A DNA stretch of 8,049 nucleotides from Phycisphaerae bacterium. Lineage in GTDB: Bacteria > Planctomycetota > Phycisphaerae > Phycisphaerales > UBA1924. The notes under the pieces are model-generated. The model saw nothing but the letters and a program-made list of their open reading frames with translations, was not told the DNA's origin and made no database searches. Shown here piece by piece: positions 1 through 7,090 of the stretch. The stretch lies in the NCBI GenBank assembly GCA_016794945.1, contig JAEUIX010000141.1, positions 1 through 8,049 on the forward strand, read 5' to 3'. How positions within the stretch are numbered: the stretch's first letter is position 1; each line of letters opens with the position of its first letter. Both the position numbers and the translations under genes were made by a program.

Positions 1-330
1 CAGCCCGCCGCGCCCGTCCCCGCCCCGCGCATCGGCGGCCGCCTCCTGCGCGAGGGCGCCTTTCTCACCGGCCGGCGCGGCCGCATGGTCCGCGCCGACG
101 ACGGCCACTGGGTCTTCGCCTTCGACAACAGCACCAGCAGCCGCGCCGAACCGGCCATGATCCTCCTGCCCTGCCTCACCATGGCCGCCATGGAGAAGGT
201 CGCCGAGCGCGCCGGTGACGCCAGCACCATGACCATCAGCGGTCAGGTCTTCGTCTACAAGGGCCGCAACTACCTGCTCCCAACATCCTGGCAGGTCAAC
301 CGCCGCACCGATCTCGTCCCCAACCAATAA
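1..330 (+). CDS. Conserved hypothetical protein, C-terminal part (5' end outside window)
   Basis: The reading frame is open from base 1 to a TAA at 328-330, so 109 residues are visible and the true start lies upstream. The fragment begins Pro/Ala-rich. It then runs through a pattern of glycines, aromatics and a short hydrophobic LLPC segment (157-183) and ends with an alternating, beta-like stretch containing the motif NYLLPT near the C-terminus. I recall this ending from uncharacterised planctomycete proteins, where it closes a small all-beta-looking domain; that resemblance is from memory and gives no function. The ATG at 85 is internal to the open frame, and the sequence upstream of it (GGRLLREGAFLTGRRGR) looks coding, so 85 should not be taken as the start. 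No catalytic motif or membrane segment is visible. I am confident that it is coding and not of its role. Confidence 0.72.
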   Translation, partial: QPAAPVPAPRIGGRLLREGAFLTGRRGRMVRADDGHWVFAFDNSTSSRAEPAMILLPCLTMAAMEKVAERAGDASTMTISGQVFVYKGRNYLLPTSWQVNRRTDLVPNQ

Positions 331-419
331 CCAGGCGCGGACGCTCCCCCGCCCTCGGCGCCTCTCGCCCGCCCGACGCGCCTATCATCCCGCACAAGCC
401 AGCGGCCTCAGTCTCTCTC

Positions 420-438
420 GGCCCCGCCCAGCGGGGCC
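420..438. other. Perfect GC-rich inverted repeat upstream of the helicase gene
   Basis: The arms GGCCCCGC (420-427) and GCGGGGCC (431-438) are exactly complementary around a 3-base CCA loop. No T-run follows on either strand, so it is not a canonical intrinsic terminator. It sits 90 bases after the upstream stop codon and 175 bases before the helicase ATG. It could be a terminator-like hairpin for the upstream gene or a structured element in the helicase mRNA leader. Apart from this hairpin I see nothing definite in the 283-base spacer 331-613. Confidence 0.4.
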
Positions 439-596
439 CGATCGTTCTGGGAATCGTCTGGCAGCGTCCACGCCGCACCGTCGCGGCCGGCGCCAGAGCC
501 CGGATCGGCCTTGCTTGTTCCAACCAGGTTGGCGCAAGAACGCCCGAACCACGGATCGGATCGATCGCCCCGCGCCCTTCGGCCGGTGCATCGCCG

Positions 597-602
597 AAGG
601 AG
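597..602 (+). promoter_or_regulatory. Ribosome binding site AAGGAG of the helicase gene
   Basis: AAGGAG lies 11 bases before the ATG at 614. It decides the start. The same frame is open further upstream to TTG codons near 515, but those have no comparable site, and the residues they would add are not helicase-like. Confidence 0.7.
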
Positions 603-613
603 TCAGTGTTTTC

Positions 614-2158
<1,545 letters not shown>

Positions 2159-2287
2159 CGCGCGGGCTCACTGCTCCGCTTCCTCCACCACCAAGGCCGC
2201 ACCCGCCTCCGCGTTCATCCGCGCTGATCCGCGGCCTGTTTTCACCCGCGCCTCGCGCCCCGCGACTTCTCTCCGCACTCAGCGCTC
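2159..2287. repeat. Spacer with composite repeat copy A
   Basis: Between the convergent stops of the helicase and the small membrane peptide gene. Bases 2208-2236 are three 10-bp units (TCCGCGTTCA, TCCGCGCTGA, TCCGCGGCC). They are followed at 2237-2272 by a tail with CACCCGCGCCTCGCG and CCGCGACTTCTC. The same order of units recurs near 2454-2508 and 6371-6440. No protein-coding signal was seen in this spacer. Confidence 0.6.
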
Positions 2288-2398
2288 CTACACCGCCATC
2301 GCCATACCTCCGATCGCCAGCGCCACCCACACCAGCCCCTTCACAGCGAAGAACACCACCGCCGCCGCCCCCAATCGCCCCGCCATCGCTCGCTTCAT
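2288..2398 (-). CDS. Small hydrophobic membrane peptide, 36 aa
   Basis: A short leftward gene. Its ATG at 2398 is preceded, 11 bases away, by AAAGGAG (2410-2416), one of the strongest ribosome binding sites in the window. The peptide starts MKRAMAGRLG, giving a basic N-terminus. It continues with a mostly hydrophobic run (AAAVVFFAVKGLVWVALAIGG in substance, residues 11-31) interrupted by a single Lys20, and ends at TAG. One transmembrane helix with the N-terminus inside is the simplest model. It lies 111 bases downstream of the mddA-like stop codon on the same strand, so it may be the second gene of that transcript. Third positions are G-rich as in the other leftward genes, which supports coding. 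I do not know a named family; similar short MKRA-type hydrophobic peptides occur, as I recall, in related genomes. Function unknown; possibly a membrane-associated accessory peptide. Confidence 0.6.
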   Translation of the reverse strand: MKRAMAGRLGAAAVVFFAVKGLVWVALAIGGMAMAV

Positions 2399-2409
2399 CA
2401 CGTTGACGA

Positions 2410-2416
2410 CTCCTTT
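2410..2416 (-). promoter_or_regulatory. Strong ribosome binding site of the 36-aa peptide gene
   Basis: Read on the minus strand this is AAAGGAG, 11 bases before the ATG at 2398. It is the main reason for treating such a short frame as a real gene. Confidence 0.6.
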
Positions 2417-2419
2417 CCG

Positions 2420-2508
2420 CTCATCCGCGGCCACGCGCCGCCCGCGACAAGCATCCGCCTTCATCCGTCTTCATCCGCGGCCTGCCTTCACGCTCGTCTC
2501 GCGACCTC
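2420..2508. repeat. Composite repeat copy B
   Basis: A lone unit TCATCCGCGGCC occurs at 2421-2432. Three further units follow at 2454-2482 (TCCGCCTTCA, TCCGTCTTCA, TCCGCGGCC), then a tail containing CTCGTCTCGCGACCTCTCT that reaches to the stop codon of the mddA-like gene at 2510. It has the same unit order and orientation as copies A and C. It lies inside the presumed mddA-small peptide transcript. Confidence 0.6.
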
Positions 2509-2509
2509 T

Positions 2510-3322
2510 CTACCCCGCCACCGCCCGCCGCGGCAGCGGGATCACCGCCCGCACCTTCCTGCGGTATTCCAGGTACGCATCGCCGTGCTCGCGCACCAGG
2601 TCGCGCTCCTCCATCCACACGCCGAAGGCGATGTACCCGCTGACCATCACCGCGAAGAACAGGTGCCCCAGCGTCATCGTCGGCGCGCTCCAGAACGCCA
2701 CCAGGAATCCCATCATCAGCGGGTGCCGCACCAACCGGTACAGCCCACGCAGCCGGAAGCCCACCGGCGCATACGCCCGCCCCTTCCACGCGAACCAAAC
2801 CTGCCTCAGCCCGAACAGGTCCCAGTGGCTCACCATGAACGACGACAGCAGCACCGTCGCCCACCCCGCCAGCGACACCGCGTTCAACACCGCCCGCGCC
2901 GCCGCGCTCTCCACCTCCCACACCACGCCCGGCATCGGCCGCCACTGCCAGAACACCAGCGCGAGCGACGCCGACGCCAGCAGCACGAACGTGCTCCGCT
3001 CCATCGCCGCCGGCAGCCACCGCGTCACCCACGCCTTGAACCAACGGCGCGCCATCACCGTGTGCTGCACCACGAACACGCTCAGCAGCCCCGCGTTCAC
3101 CAGCATCGCCGACACCGGCTCCGCCGCCCCGCCGCTGTCGATGCTCTTGGGCACCACCCAGTTCCCCACGAACCCGATCGCGTACAGGATCGTCCCGAAG
3201 AACGCCCCGTACGCCGCCAGCCCGTATGCCATCACACCCACCCGCGCCCACGCCGGCCACCCCGCCGGACCCGTCAGTTCCCCCAGCATCGCGAGCACCG
3301 GACACCCGCTCTTGGCTTCCAC
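2510..3322 (-). CDS. mddA: Methanethiol S-methyltransferase-like integral membrane protein (MddA/NnrU/ICMT superfamily)
   Basis: A 270-residue membrane methyltransferase. The close family, MddA, moves a methyl group from S-adenosylmethionine to methanethiol to make dimethyl sulfide, at the inner membrane. Visible hallmarks are YAIGFVGN with VVPKSID (47-62), QHTVMAR (86-92), ERST (108-111), FWQWRPMPGVVW (124-135), HWDLFGLRQVW (166-176), YRLVRHPLMMGF (195-206) and EERDL with Y..Y (238-253). The RHP and EE motifs mark the SAM-binding part shared with isoprenylcysteine carboxyl methyltransferases. About five hydrophobic segments are visible, near 28-52, 73-87, 111-124, 143-164 and 206-236. The start is the GTG at 3322, because AGGAG lies six bases upstream; an ATG at 3289 lacks such a site. 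The frame stays open upstream to 3469, but that stretch overlaps the operator region and looks non-coding. Divergent from tetR. It could instead be a relative acting on another thiol or H2S. Confidence 0.85.
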   Translation of the reverse strand: MEAKSGCPVLAMLGELTGPAGWPAWARVGVMAYGLAAYGAFFGTILYAIGFVGNWVVPKSIDSGGAAEPVSAMLVNAGLLSVFVVQHTVMARRWFKAWVTRWLPAAMERSTFVLLASASLALVFWQWRPMPGVVWEVESAAARAVLNAVSLAGWATVLLSSFMVSHWDLFGLRQVWFAWKGRAYAPVGFRLRGLYRLVRHPLMMGFLVAFWSAPTMTLGHLFFAVMVSGYIAFGVWMEERDLVREHGDAYLEYRRKVRAVIPLPRRAVAG

Positions 3323-3328
3323 GTTCAG

Positions 3329-3333
3329 CTCCT
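3329..3333 (-). promoter_or_regulatory. Ribosome binding site AGGAG of mddA
   Basis: On the minus strand AGGAG is followed by six bases (CTGAAC) and the GTG at 3322. It favours the GTG over the upstream ATGs of the long open frame and over the internal ATG at 3289. Confidence 0.55.
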
Positions 3334-3452
3334 GCTCTGCGCCACTCCGGCCCGGCCTACGTAGCCGTGCCCCGCGGCGACCGACGCGCGGGCCTCGCCC
3401 GCTCGCCCGAATCAACAGGGCGAACCATTCCATGCCCCCCGCCCCGCGAACA

Positions 3453-3469
3453 GTTGACTTCACGTCCAC
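3453..3469. promoter_or_regulatory. Putative TetR-type operator, site 1
   Basis: GTTGACTTCACGTCCAC matches site 2 (3476-3492) at 15 of 17 positions and keeps an imperfect dyad: GTTGAC against GTCCAC. It lies in the 238-base spacer between the divergent mddA-like and tetR genes, where a local regulator usually binds. The two sites are 23 bases apart start to start, close to two helical turns, which would place two dimers on nearly the same face of the DNA. Confidence 0.5.
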
Positions 3470-3475
3470 CCCCCG

Positions 3476-3492
3476 GTTGACTTGACGTCAAC
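3476..3492. promoter_or_regulatory. Putative TetR-type operator, site 2 (perfect palindrome)
   Basis: GTTGAC and GTCAAC form exact inverted arms around a 5-base spacer, and the internal TTGACGTCAA (3482-3491) is itself a perfect 10-bp palindrome. The site ends 68 bases before the tetR ATG and 153 bases upstream of the mddA GTG. It is therefore placed to repress both divergent promoters. TTGAC also resembles a -35 element, but no matching -10 box is evident in this GC-rich DNA, so no promoter is called. Confidence 0.6.
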
Positions 3493-3548
3493 CCCCTGCC
3501 CCGCTCACCCCACGCGGGCCGCCCCAGGGTTTCCCCCAGCGCCGCACC

Positions 3549-3553
3549 GGGAG
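3549..3553 (+). promoter_or_regulatory. Ribosome binding site of tetR
   Basis: GGGAG lies seven bases before the ATG at 3561 and supports that start. Confidence 0.5.
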
Positions 3554-3560
3554 CACCCCC

Positions 3561-4151
3561 ATGACCGAGTCCTCCCGCGAACGCATCATCTCCACCGCCA
3601 TGCGCCTCTTCTACGACCACGGCTTCCACGCCGTTGGCCTCGACCGCATTCTCGATGAAGTCGGCGTCACCAAGACCACCTTCTACAACCACTTCGAGAG
3701 CAAGGACGCGCTCATCATCGCCGTCCTCCACGAACGCGACCTCCAGGAAACCGCCGAGTGGATCAACGCGCTCGAACGCCGCCACGGCCAGGCGCCGCGC
3801 CCCCGACTCCTCGGCTTCTTCGACCTCCTCGCCGAGTGGTTCGAACGCCCCGACTTCAAGGGCTGCCTCTTCCTCAAGGCCGCCGCCGAGTTCCCCGACC
3901 CCCGCGACCCCATCCACATCGCGGCCACGCGCCACGGCGCATCGCTGCTCAAGATCATGCGCGACCTGGCCGCCCGCGCCGGCGCCGCCGACCCCGACGC
4001 CCTGGCCGCGCAACTCATGATGCTCCTGCAAGGGGCCATCGTCTCCGGCGGCAACGGCCTCATGGGCGCCCGCGCCGCTCACCTGGCCCGCGCCACCGCC
4101 GACACGCTGATCGCCGGTGCAACCGCGACCGCGGGGGCGGGAAGGGGATGA
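3561..4151 (+). CDS. TetR/AcrR-family transcriptional regulator
   Basis: A 196-residue regulator, usual length for the family. Such proteins bind DNA as dimers through an N-terminal three-helix domain and release it when a small ligand enters the C-terminal pocket. The N-terminal RERIISTAMRLFYDHGF (6-22) is the typical first helix. VGLDRILDEVGVTKTTFYNHFESKDAL (25-51 in total) carries the helix-turn-helix with the TTFYNHF recognition helix. In the ligand domain the segment GCLFLKAAAEFPDP (101-114), with Cys102, is typical of a subfamily that includes regulators of small reactive or toxic compounds; I cannot name its ligand. It is divergent from the mddA-like gene, with two palindromic sites between them, so autoregulation and control of mddA is the natural inference. 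Its stop lies 18 bases from the stop of the convergent secreted-protein gene, with no obvious terminator. Confidence 0.92.
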   Translation: MTESSRERIISTAMRLFYDHGFHAVGLDRILDEVGVTKTTFYNHFESKDALIIAVLHERDLQETAEWINALERRHGQAPRPRLLGFFDLLAEWFERPDFKGCLFLKAAAEFPDPRDPIHIAATRHGASLLKIMRDLAARAGAADPDALAAQLMMLLQGAIVSGGNGLMGARAAHLARATADTLIAGATATAGAGRG

Positions 4152-4169
4152 GTCGCGTGAGAGGGTGAC

Positions 4170-5066
4170 CTACCTCCCCCGCGTCGCCTCCACCCACTTC
4201 CGCCGCTGTTCCGGCGTCAGCACCTCCAGGATCTTCCGCGCCAGCTCCGCGCGCTGCGCCTCGGTCTGCTTCATCCCGCCCCCTTCCGCGGCGTTCTCCC
4301 GCGCCAGCCGCCGGATCTTCTCCGCCTGCTCGTCCGTCGCTTCCACAGCCTTGAGCACCTCGTCCATCCGCTCGCGACGCTCCGTCACCATCGCGTTGAG
4401 CGTCCGCGCCGTCTCGCGCAGCAGCAGGTTCAGTTCCATCCGCATCGGCGCCGCACCCGCTCGCTCCGGCCGCCGCCCCGCCGGCCGGTCGCCCTCCATC
4501 GCCGGCTCGCCGCCGCGGCGCGACGCCGCTTCCTCCTCGCTCATCGCCCGGATGTACTCGCCCACCAGCCGGCTGAACTCCGCCCGTTTGCCCTCCGGCA
4601 GCGTCGCCGCCACCTGCTGCGCCAGCGGCGGGTCGATCAGCCCGCCCGCCGCCTCGCGGAACTCCCGCATCTTCGGCCGCAGTTCCTCCGCCCCGGCCCC
4701 GCCCTGGCGCGCCCCCTGCAGCGACAGGAACAACGCGTAGTGATCCGCCAGCAGCACGCTCACCTTCGCCGCCCGCTCGGCCAGCAGCTTGTCCGCCCCC
4801 GAACGCTCCTCGGCCGTCAGGCCCAGCAGGTCCAGCGCTGCGGCTTCGGGCCGCCGGTCCAGCCGCTCCAGCTTCCCGTCGAAGTCACGCTTCACCAGCG
4901 TCGTCGGGGCCTTGGCCGCGTCGCCCGCGCCCGGCTCGACCTTCGGCCCAGACATGGGGTCCGGCTTGGCCGCCGGCTTCGGCTCCGGCTCGGCCCACGC
5001 CGCGGCCCCCGCCGCCCACACCAGGCCCGCCGCCGCCAGCACCCGCACAGTTCCGTTCGTTCGCAT
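4170..5066 (-). CDS. Secreted helical protein with LTPEQ motif, function unknown
   Basis: A 298-residue protein with a clear signal peptide: basic MRTNGTVR, a hydrophobic Ala/Leu/Val core and AWA followed by Glu at 25/26. It should therefore be periplasmic or surface-exposed. A Pro/Lys/Glu-rich linker follows (26-56). The rest is charged, Ala/Glu/Arg-rich and almost certainly helical. LTAEE (83-87) opens the helical part and LTPEQRRKW (283-291) closes it; the LTxxQ form is the hallmark of the Spy/CpxP periplasmic chaperone-stress family. The protein is about twice their usual length and the rest does not resemble them to my eye, so only a distant, structural kinship is suggested. A low-complexity Arg/Gly/Pro patch lies near 165-190. 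The start at 5066 is chosen because TGGAG lies six bases before it; the frame extends 12 codons further up without a good site. Confidence 0.75.
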   Translation of the reverse strand: MRTNGTVRVLAAAGLVWAAGAAAWAEPEPKPAAKPDPMSGPKVEPGAGDAAKAPTTLVKRDFDGKLERLDRRPEAAALDLLGLTAEERSGADKLLAERAAKVSVLLADHYALFLSLQGARQGGAGAEELRPKMREFREAAGGLIDPPLAQQVAATLPEGKRAEFSRLVGEYIRAMSEEEAASRRGGEPAMEGDRPAGRRPERAGAAPMRMELNLLLRETARTLNAMVTERRERMDEVLKAVEATDEQAEKIRRLARENAAEGGGMKQTEAQRAELARKILEVLTPEQRRKWVEATRGR

Positions 5067-5072
5067 GATCCG

Positions 5073-5076
5073 CTCC
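5073..5076 (-). promoter_or_regulatory. Ribosome binding site of the secreted LTPEQ protein gene
   Basis: On the minus strand GGAG is followed by six bases and the ATG at 5066. It places the start right before the signal peptide instead of at the upstream in-frame ATG at 5102. Confidence 0.5.
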
Positions 5077-5229
5077 AGGCCCGCCCCCGATGCCAGTTCC
5101 ACTCTCGCCGATTGTTCGCGCCGGCCGCTCGCCGCGCCGGCCCGAAGACCAACGCCCCACCCCTCCGGCCCATTGCACGATGCGCTTCACCGCCGGCGAC
5201 CCCAATGCCCGCCCCGCCCTCCCCCGGGG

Positions 5230-5345
5230 GCCACGCTTTTACCCGCGCCCGTCCTTGACTCTCCGCGACCGATCGTGACCTTCCGTGTCCCTTCGCTTCC
5301 CCTCGTTCCTCACACCTCGCAACTTCCCGGCCTTTCCCTGCCTTG
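5230..5345. repeat. Diverged composite repeat copy D
   Basis: The order of motifs recalls copies A to C, though strongly diverged: TTTTACCCGCGCC (compare TTTTCACCCGCGCC in copy A), TCCGCGACC, TTCCGTGTCCCTTCG, and CCTCGCAACTTCCCGGCC (compare CTCGCGACTTCTC). It runs directly into the heptamer array. The identification as the same family is by eye and uncertain. Confidence 0.35.
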
Positions 5346-5429
5346 CACTCAGCACCCAGCACTCAGCACTCAGCACTCGGTACTCGGTACTCGGTACTCG
5401 GTACTCGGTACTCGGTACTCGGTACTCTG
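5346..5429. repeat. Heptanucleotide tandem array, 12 units
   Basis: Twelve uninterrupted 7-bp units, consensus YACTCRG. In order they are CACTCAG, CACCCAG, CACTCAG twice, CACTCGG, TACTCGG six times, and TACTCTG. The gradual change of the unit along the array is what stepwise slippage would leave. The last unit ends five bases before the ATG at 5435. The array has no stop codon in any frame. It recalls the short tandemly repeated heptamers (STRR) of filamentous cyanobacteria and similar arrays in planctomycete spacers; the biological role is unknown. Confidence 0.9.
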
Positions 5430-5434
5430 CCGCC

Positions 5435-6283
5435 ATGCACCGTCCTTCCGCGCCCGGTCTCGCCGGCGATCCAGCCTGGCCCACCTACCGCGCCGCCAGC
5501 CGGTTCATCCTGCTCTGGCTCGTCATCGTTCTCGGCGGCATCGCCGGCAGCATCGGCCTGCTGTTTGCCATCTACGGCCCCAATCGCCAGGGCTCTCCTT
5601 GGCTCATCTTCGGCCTCATCGCCGGCGGCGTCGTCGCCTCGATCGCCCTGGGCCTGGTCATCACCCACTCGCTGGAGCGCCGCCGCTGGAGCGCCGCCGC
5701 GGCTCAACTCGCCGCCGAGGGCTGGACCATGGCCTGGGATCTTGAAGATGCCGCCCGGTCCGCCGCTTTCGCGCCCGTGGCACACCTGGAAGCCTGGCTC
5801 GGCCTGCAGACGGGCGCGGGCGGCATCCGATGGGCCGCCACGCGCCAGGGCGGCGCGGCGGTGATGTTCGAGCACGAGTACACCACCGGCAGCGGCAAGT
5901 CCACGCAGACGCACACGCACACCGTGCTGGCCTGGCGCGCCCCGCCGTGGTGGCCCATGATCCGCTTCACGCGCGTCGGCCGCTTCGAGCACTGGCAACT
6001 CAAGCGCATCGCCGGCCAGGACATCTCCCTGGGTGACGAGGCTTTCGATAAGGCGTGGCGCATCGACGGCGATGCGCCCTTCGCCCGCCGACTCGGCACG
6101 CCCAGCTTCCGCGAGGCGCTCCGGCGCGCCCCGGTCGGCGAGGGCTGGGTCCTCGGCGGCGGCTGGGCCGTCATGTGCTGTCGCGCCCCGCTCGACGGGC
6201 CCAACACGCTGCAGTTCGTCCGCCGCTGCCTTCGGGTGATGGGCGAGTTGCCGGCCGATCTCTGGTCCGACAACCCCACCTGA
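5435..6283 (+). CDS. Two-helix membrane protein with C-terminal soluble domain, unknown function
   Basis: A 282-residue protein. Two hydrophobic helices lie near the N-terminus (24-47 and 56-77), joined by a short loop YGPNRQGSPW. A cytoplasmic or periplasmic domain of about 200 residues follows. The part from FDKAW (204-208) to PADLW (273-277) follows a pattern I associate with uncharacterised membrane-anchored proteins: an aromatic-Asp-x-x-Trp opening, a central Gly/Trp segment (GEGWVLGGGW) and a final helix. I cannot give a family name with confidence. A His/Thr-rich segment (STQTHTHTV) sits in the middle. The ATG at 5435 has no Shine-Dalgarno sequence; the heptamer array occupies that place. 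The frame is open through the array to a GTG at 5285, but the array would then encode a repetitive peptide, so 5435 is preferred. Single gene by context. Confidence 0.75.
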   Translation: MHRPSAPGLAGDPAWPTYRAASRFILLWLVIVLGGIAGSIGLLFAIYGPNRQGSPWLIFGLIAGGVVASIALGLVITHSLERRRWSAAAAQLAAEGWTMAWDLEDAARSAAFAPVAHLEAWLGLQTGAGGIRWAATRQGGAAVMFEHEYTTGSGKSTQTHTHTVLAWRAPPWWPMIRFTRVGRFEHWQLKRIAGQDISLGDEAFDKAWRIDGDAPFARRLGTPSFREALRRAPVGEGWVLGGGWAVMCCRAPLDGPNTLQFVRRCLRVMGELPADLWSDNPT

Positions 6284-6525
6284 TCCCCGCCGCGCCAGGC
6301 GCCCGCGCTCGCCCCGCCCGCAATCGGCTCGATCGGTACGCCATCGTTGCGATCCGCATCCCGTTGCCCATCCGCGTTCATCCGCGGGCCGTCTTCACTC
6401 GCGCCTCGCGACTCGCGTCTCGCGACTCGCGACTTCTCCACCGCATCGGCCGCGTTTGTGCGCTGTTTCGCGGTCATGCGCGCGTCGGCCCTTGAATCCG
6501 CCGGCCGCCGCCGCATGATGGCCGC
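6284..6525. other. Spacer between two rightward genes
   Basis: 242 bases holding composite repeat copy C (6371-6440) and otherwise nothing I can identify. An in-frame TGA at 6493-6495 excludes any upstream extension of the following gene. Confidence 0.55.
6371..6440. repeat. Composite repeat copy C with CTCGCGA heptamers
   Basis: Two 10-bp units (TCCGCGTTCA, TCCGCGGGCC; 6371-6390) are followed by GTCTTCACTCGCGC. Four heptamers come next at 6405-6432: CTCGCGA, CTCGCGT, CTCGCGA, CTCGCGA. The copy closes with CTTCTCC. The order and orientation match copies A and B, and here the heptamer part is expanded. Confidence 0.65.
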
Positions 6526-7074
6526 ATGGTCACCGACGCATCCCATCCCGCCGCGCTCGCACTCGCCCTGACATCAACGCTCGACCTGGCGCGCCAGTGG
6601 CTCGAGGCCTGCCTCCGCCGCGCCGTCGATCAGTCGCAGGACGGTCGCTTCCCCGAGCCCCCGACCATCGAGGCGCTCGAAAGCGCTCGGCGTGCGTTCG
6701 CCGACCTGGTCCGCCTTGAGCGCCGGCTCCGCGCCGAAGCCCTCACCGACGATCCGCCCCGCGGCCCCGACGAGCCCCCACCGCCCGTGCGATCCCATCC
6801 AACCGCCGGGCTTGCCGCTTCGCCGACCGACCGACCCTCGCACCCACCCGTCCCGGCCTCGGCCTCCGAATCCTCGACCGCGGTCGTTCACGATTCCGCC
6901 AGCCCCGCCAACCCATCGCGGCCTCTCCCGGGGACAACCGATCCCCAGTCCACGGACTCCAAAAGCACCCGGCCCCCCGCCTCCCCTGGCGATCCGCGAT
7001 TCGCCGCTCGCGAGTCCCCTCCCCTCGCCGGCGATTCCGGCACTTCTCCCGCTCAAGTGGCCGGTTGGCCGTAG
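6526..7074 (+). CDS. Hypothetical protein with helical N-terminus and Pro/Ser-rich tail
   Basis: A 182-residue protein that I do not recognise. Residues about 5-75 look like a compact helical segment with regular spacing of Leu, Ala and Arg (LALTSTLDLARQWLEACLRR, then ALESARRAFADLVRLERRLRAEAL). From about residue 78 to the end it is low-complexity and rich in Pro, Ser, Thr and Asp, so probably disordered. No signal peptide, membrane segment or catalytic motif is seen. The ATG at 6526 is the only possible start after an in-frame TGA at 6493, and there is no clear Shine-Dalgarno sequence. Codons in the first half have the C-rich third positions of the other rightward genes, which supports coding; the tail is less convincing. 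The gene ends 216 bases before rpsB, so a shared transcript is possible but not shown. Confidence 0.55.
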   Translation: MVTDASHPAALALALTSTLDLARQWLEACLRRAVDQSQDGRFPEPPTIEALESARRAFADLVRLERRLRAEALTDDPPRGPDEPPPPVRSHPTAGLAASPTDRPSHPPVPASASESSTAVVHDSASPANPSRPLPGTTDPQSTDSKSTRPPASPGDPRFAARESPPLAGDSGTSPAQVAGWP

Positions 7075-7079
7075 GGCGC

Positions 7080-7085
7080 TACTAT
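7080..7085 (+). promoter_or_regulatory. Possible -10 box of an rpsB promoter
   Basis: TACTAT matches the TATAAT consensus at 4 of 6 positions and is among the few AT-rich hexamers in this area, just after the stop of the preceding gene. No good -35 hexamer lies 16-18 bases upstream, so this is only a candidate. It would give rpsB a leader of about 200 bases. Confidence 0.25.
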
Positions 7086-7090
7086 TGGCC

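Larger units (their letters stand above)
5067..5434. other. 368-base divergent spacer
   Basis: It separates the leftward secreted-protein gene from the rightward membrane-protein gene and must hold both promoters, but no convincing -10/-35 pair is visible. The direct repeat CGCGCCGGCC occurs at 5117-5126 and 5133-5142. From about 5230 the sequence becomes the degenerate pyrimidine-rich repeat described separately, ending in the heptamer array at 5346-5429. Frames here are open mainly because the repeats contain no stop codons; I see no gene. Confidence 0.6.

Noticed and set aside
420..438. Hairpin as an intrinsic terminator
   Set aside because: There is no T-run on either side, so only a structural element is recorded.
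515..613. Extension of the helicase to TTG start codons near 515
   Set aside because: There is no ribosome binding site there, the added residues have no family resemblance, and AAGGAG sits before the ATG at 614.
2402..2407. GTTGAC next to the small gene's ribosome binding site as a third TetR half-site
   Set aside because: There is no matching second arm at the right distance; a lone 6-mer is expected by chance.
3323..3469. Upstream part of the open mddA frame (49 further codons)
   Set aside because: It overlaps operator site 1, is Arg/Gly-rich with no family resemblance, and the GTG at 3322 has a good ribosome binding site.
2403..3485. Long plus-strand frame (360 codons) opposite the mddA-like gene
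   Set aside because: Low-complexity Arg/Pro/Ser/Thr translation. The opposite strand encodes a recognisable membrane methyltransferase.
5346..5429. Heptamer array as a CRISPR array or a coding repeat
   Set aside because: Units are 7 bp with no spacers, so it is not CRISPR. The frames through it are open only because the unit contains no stop codon.
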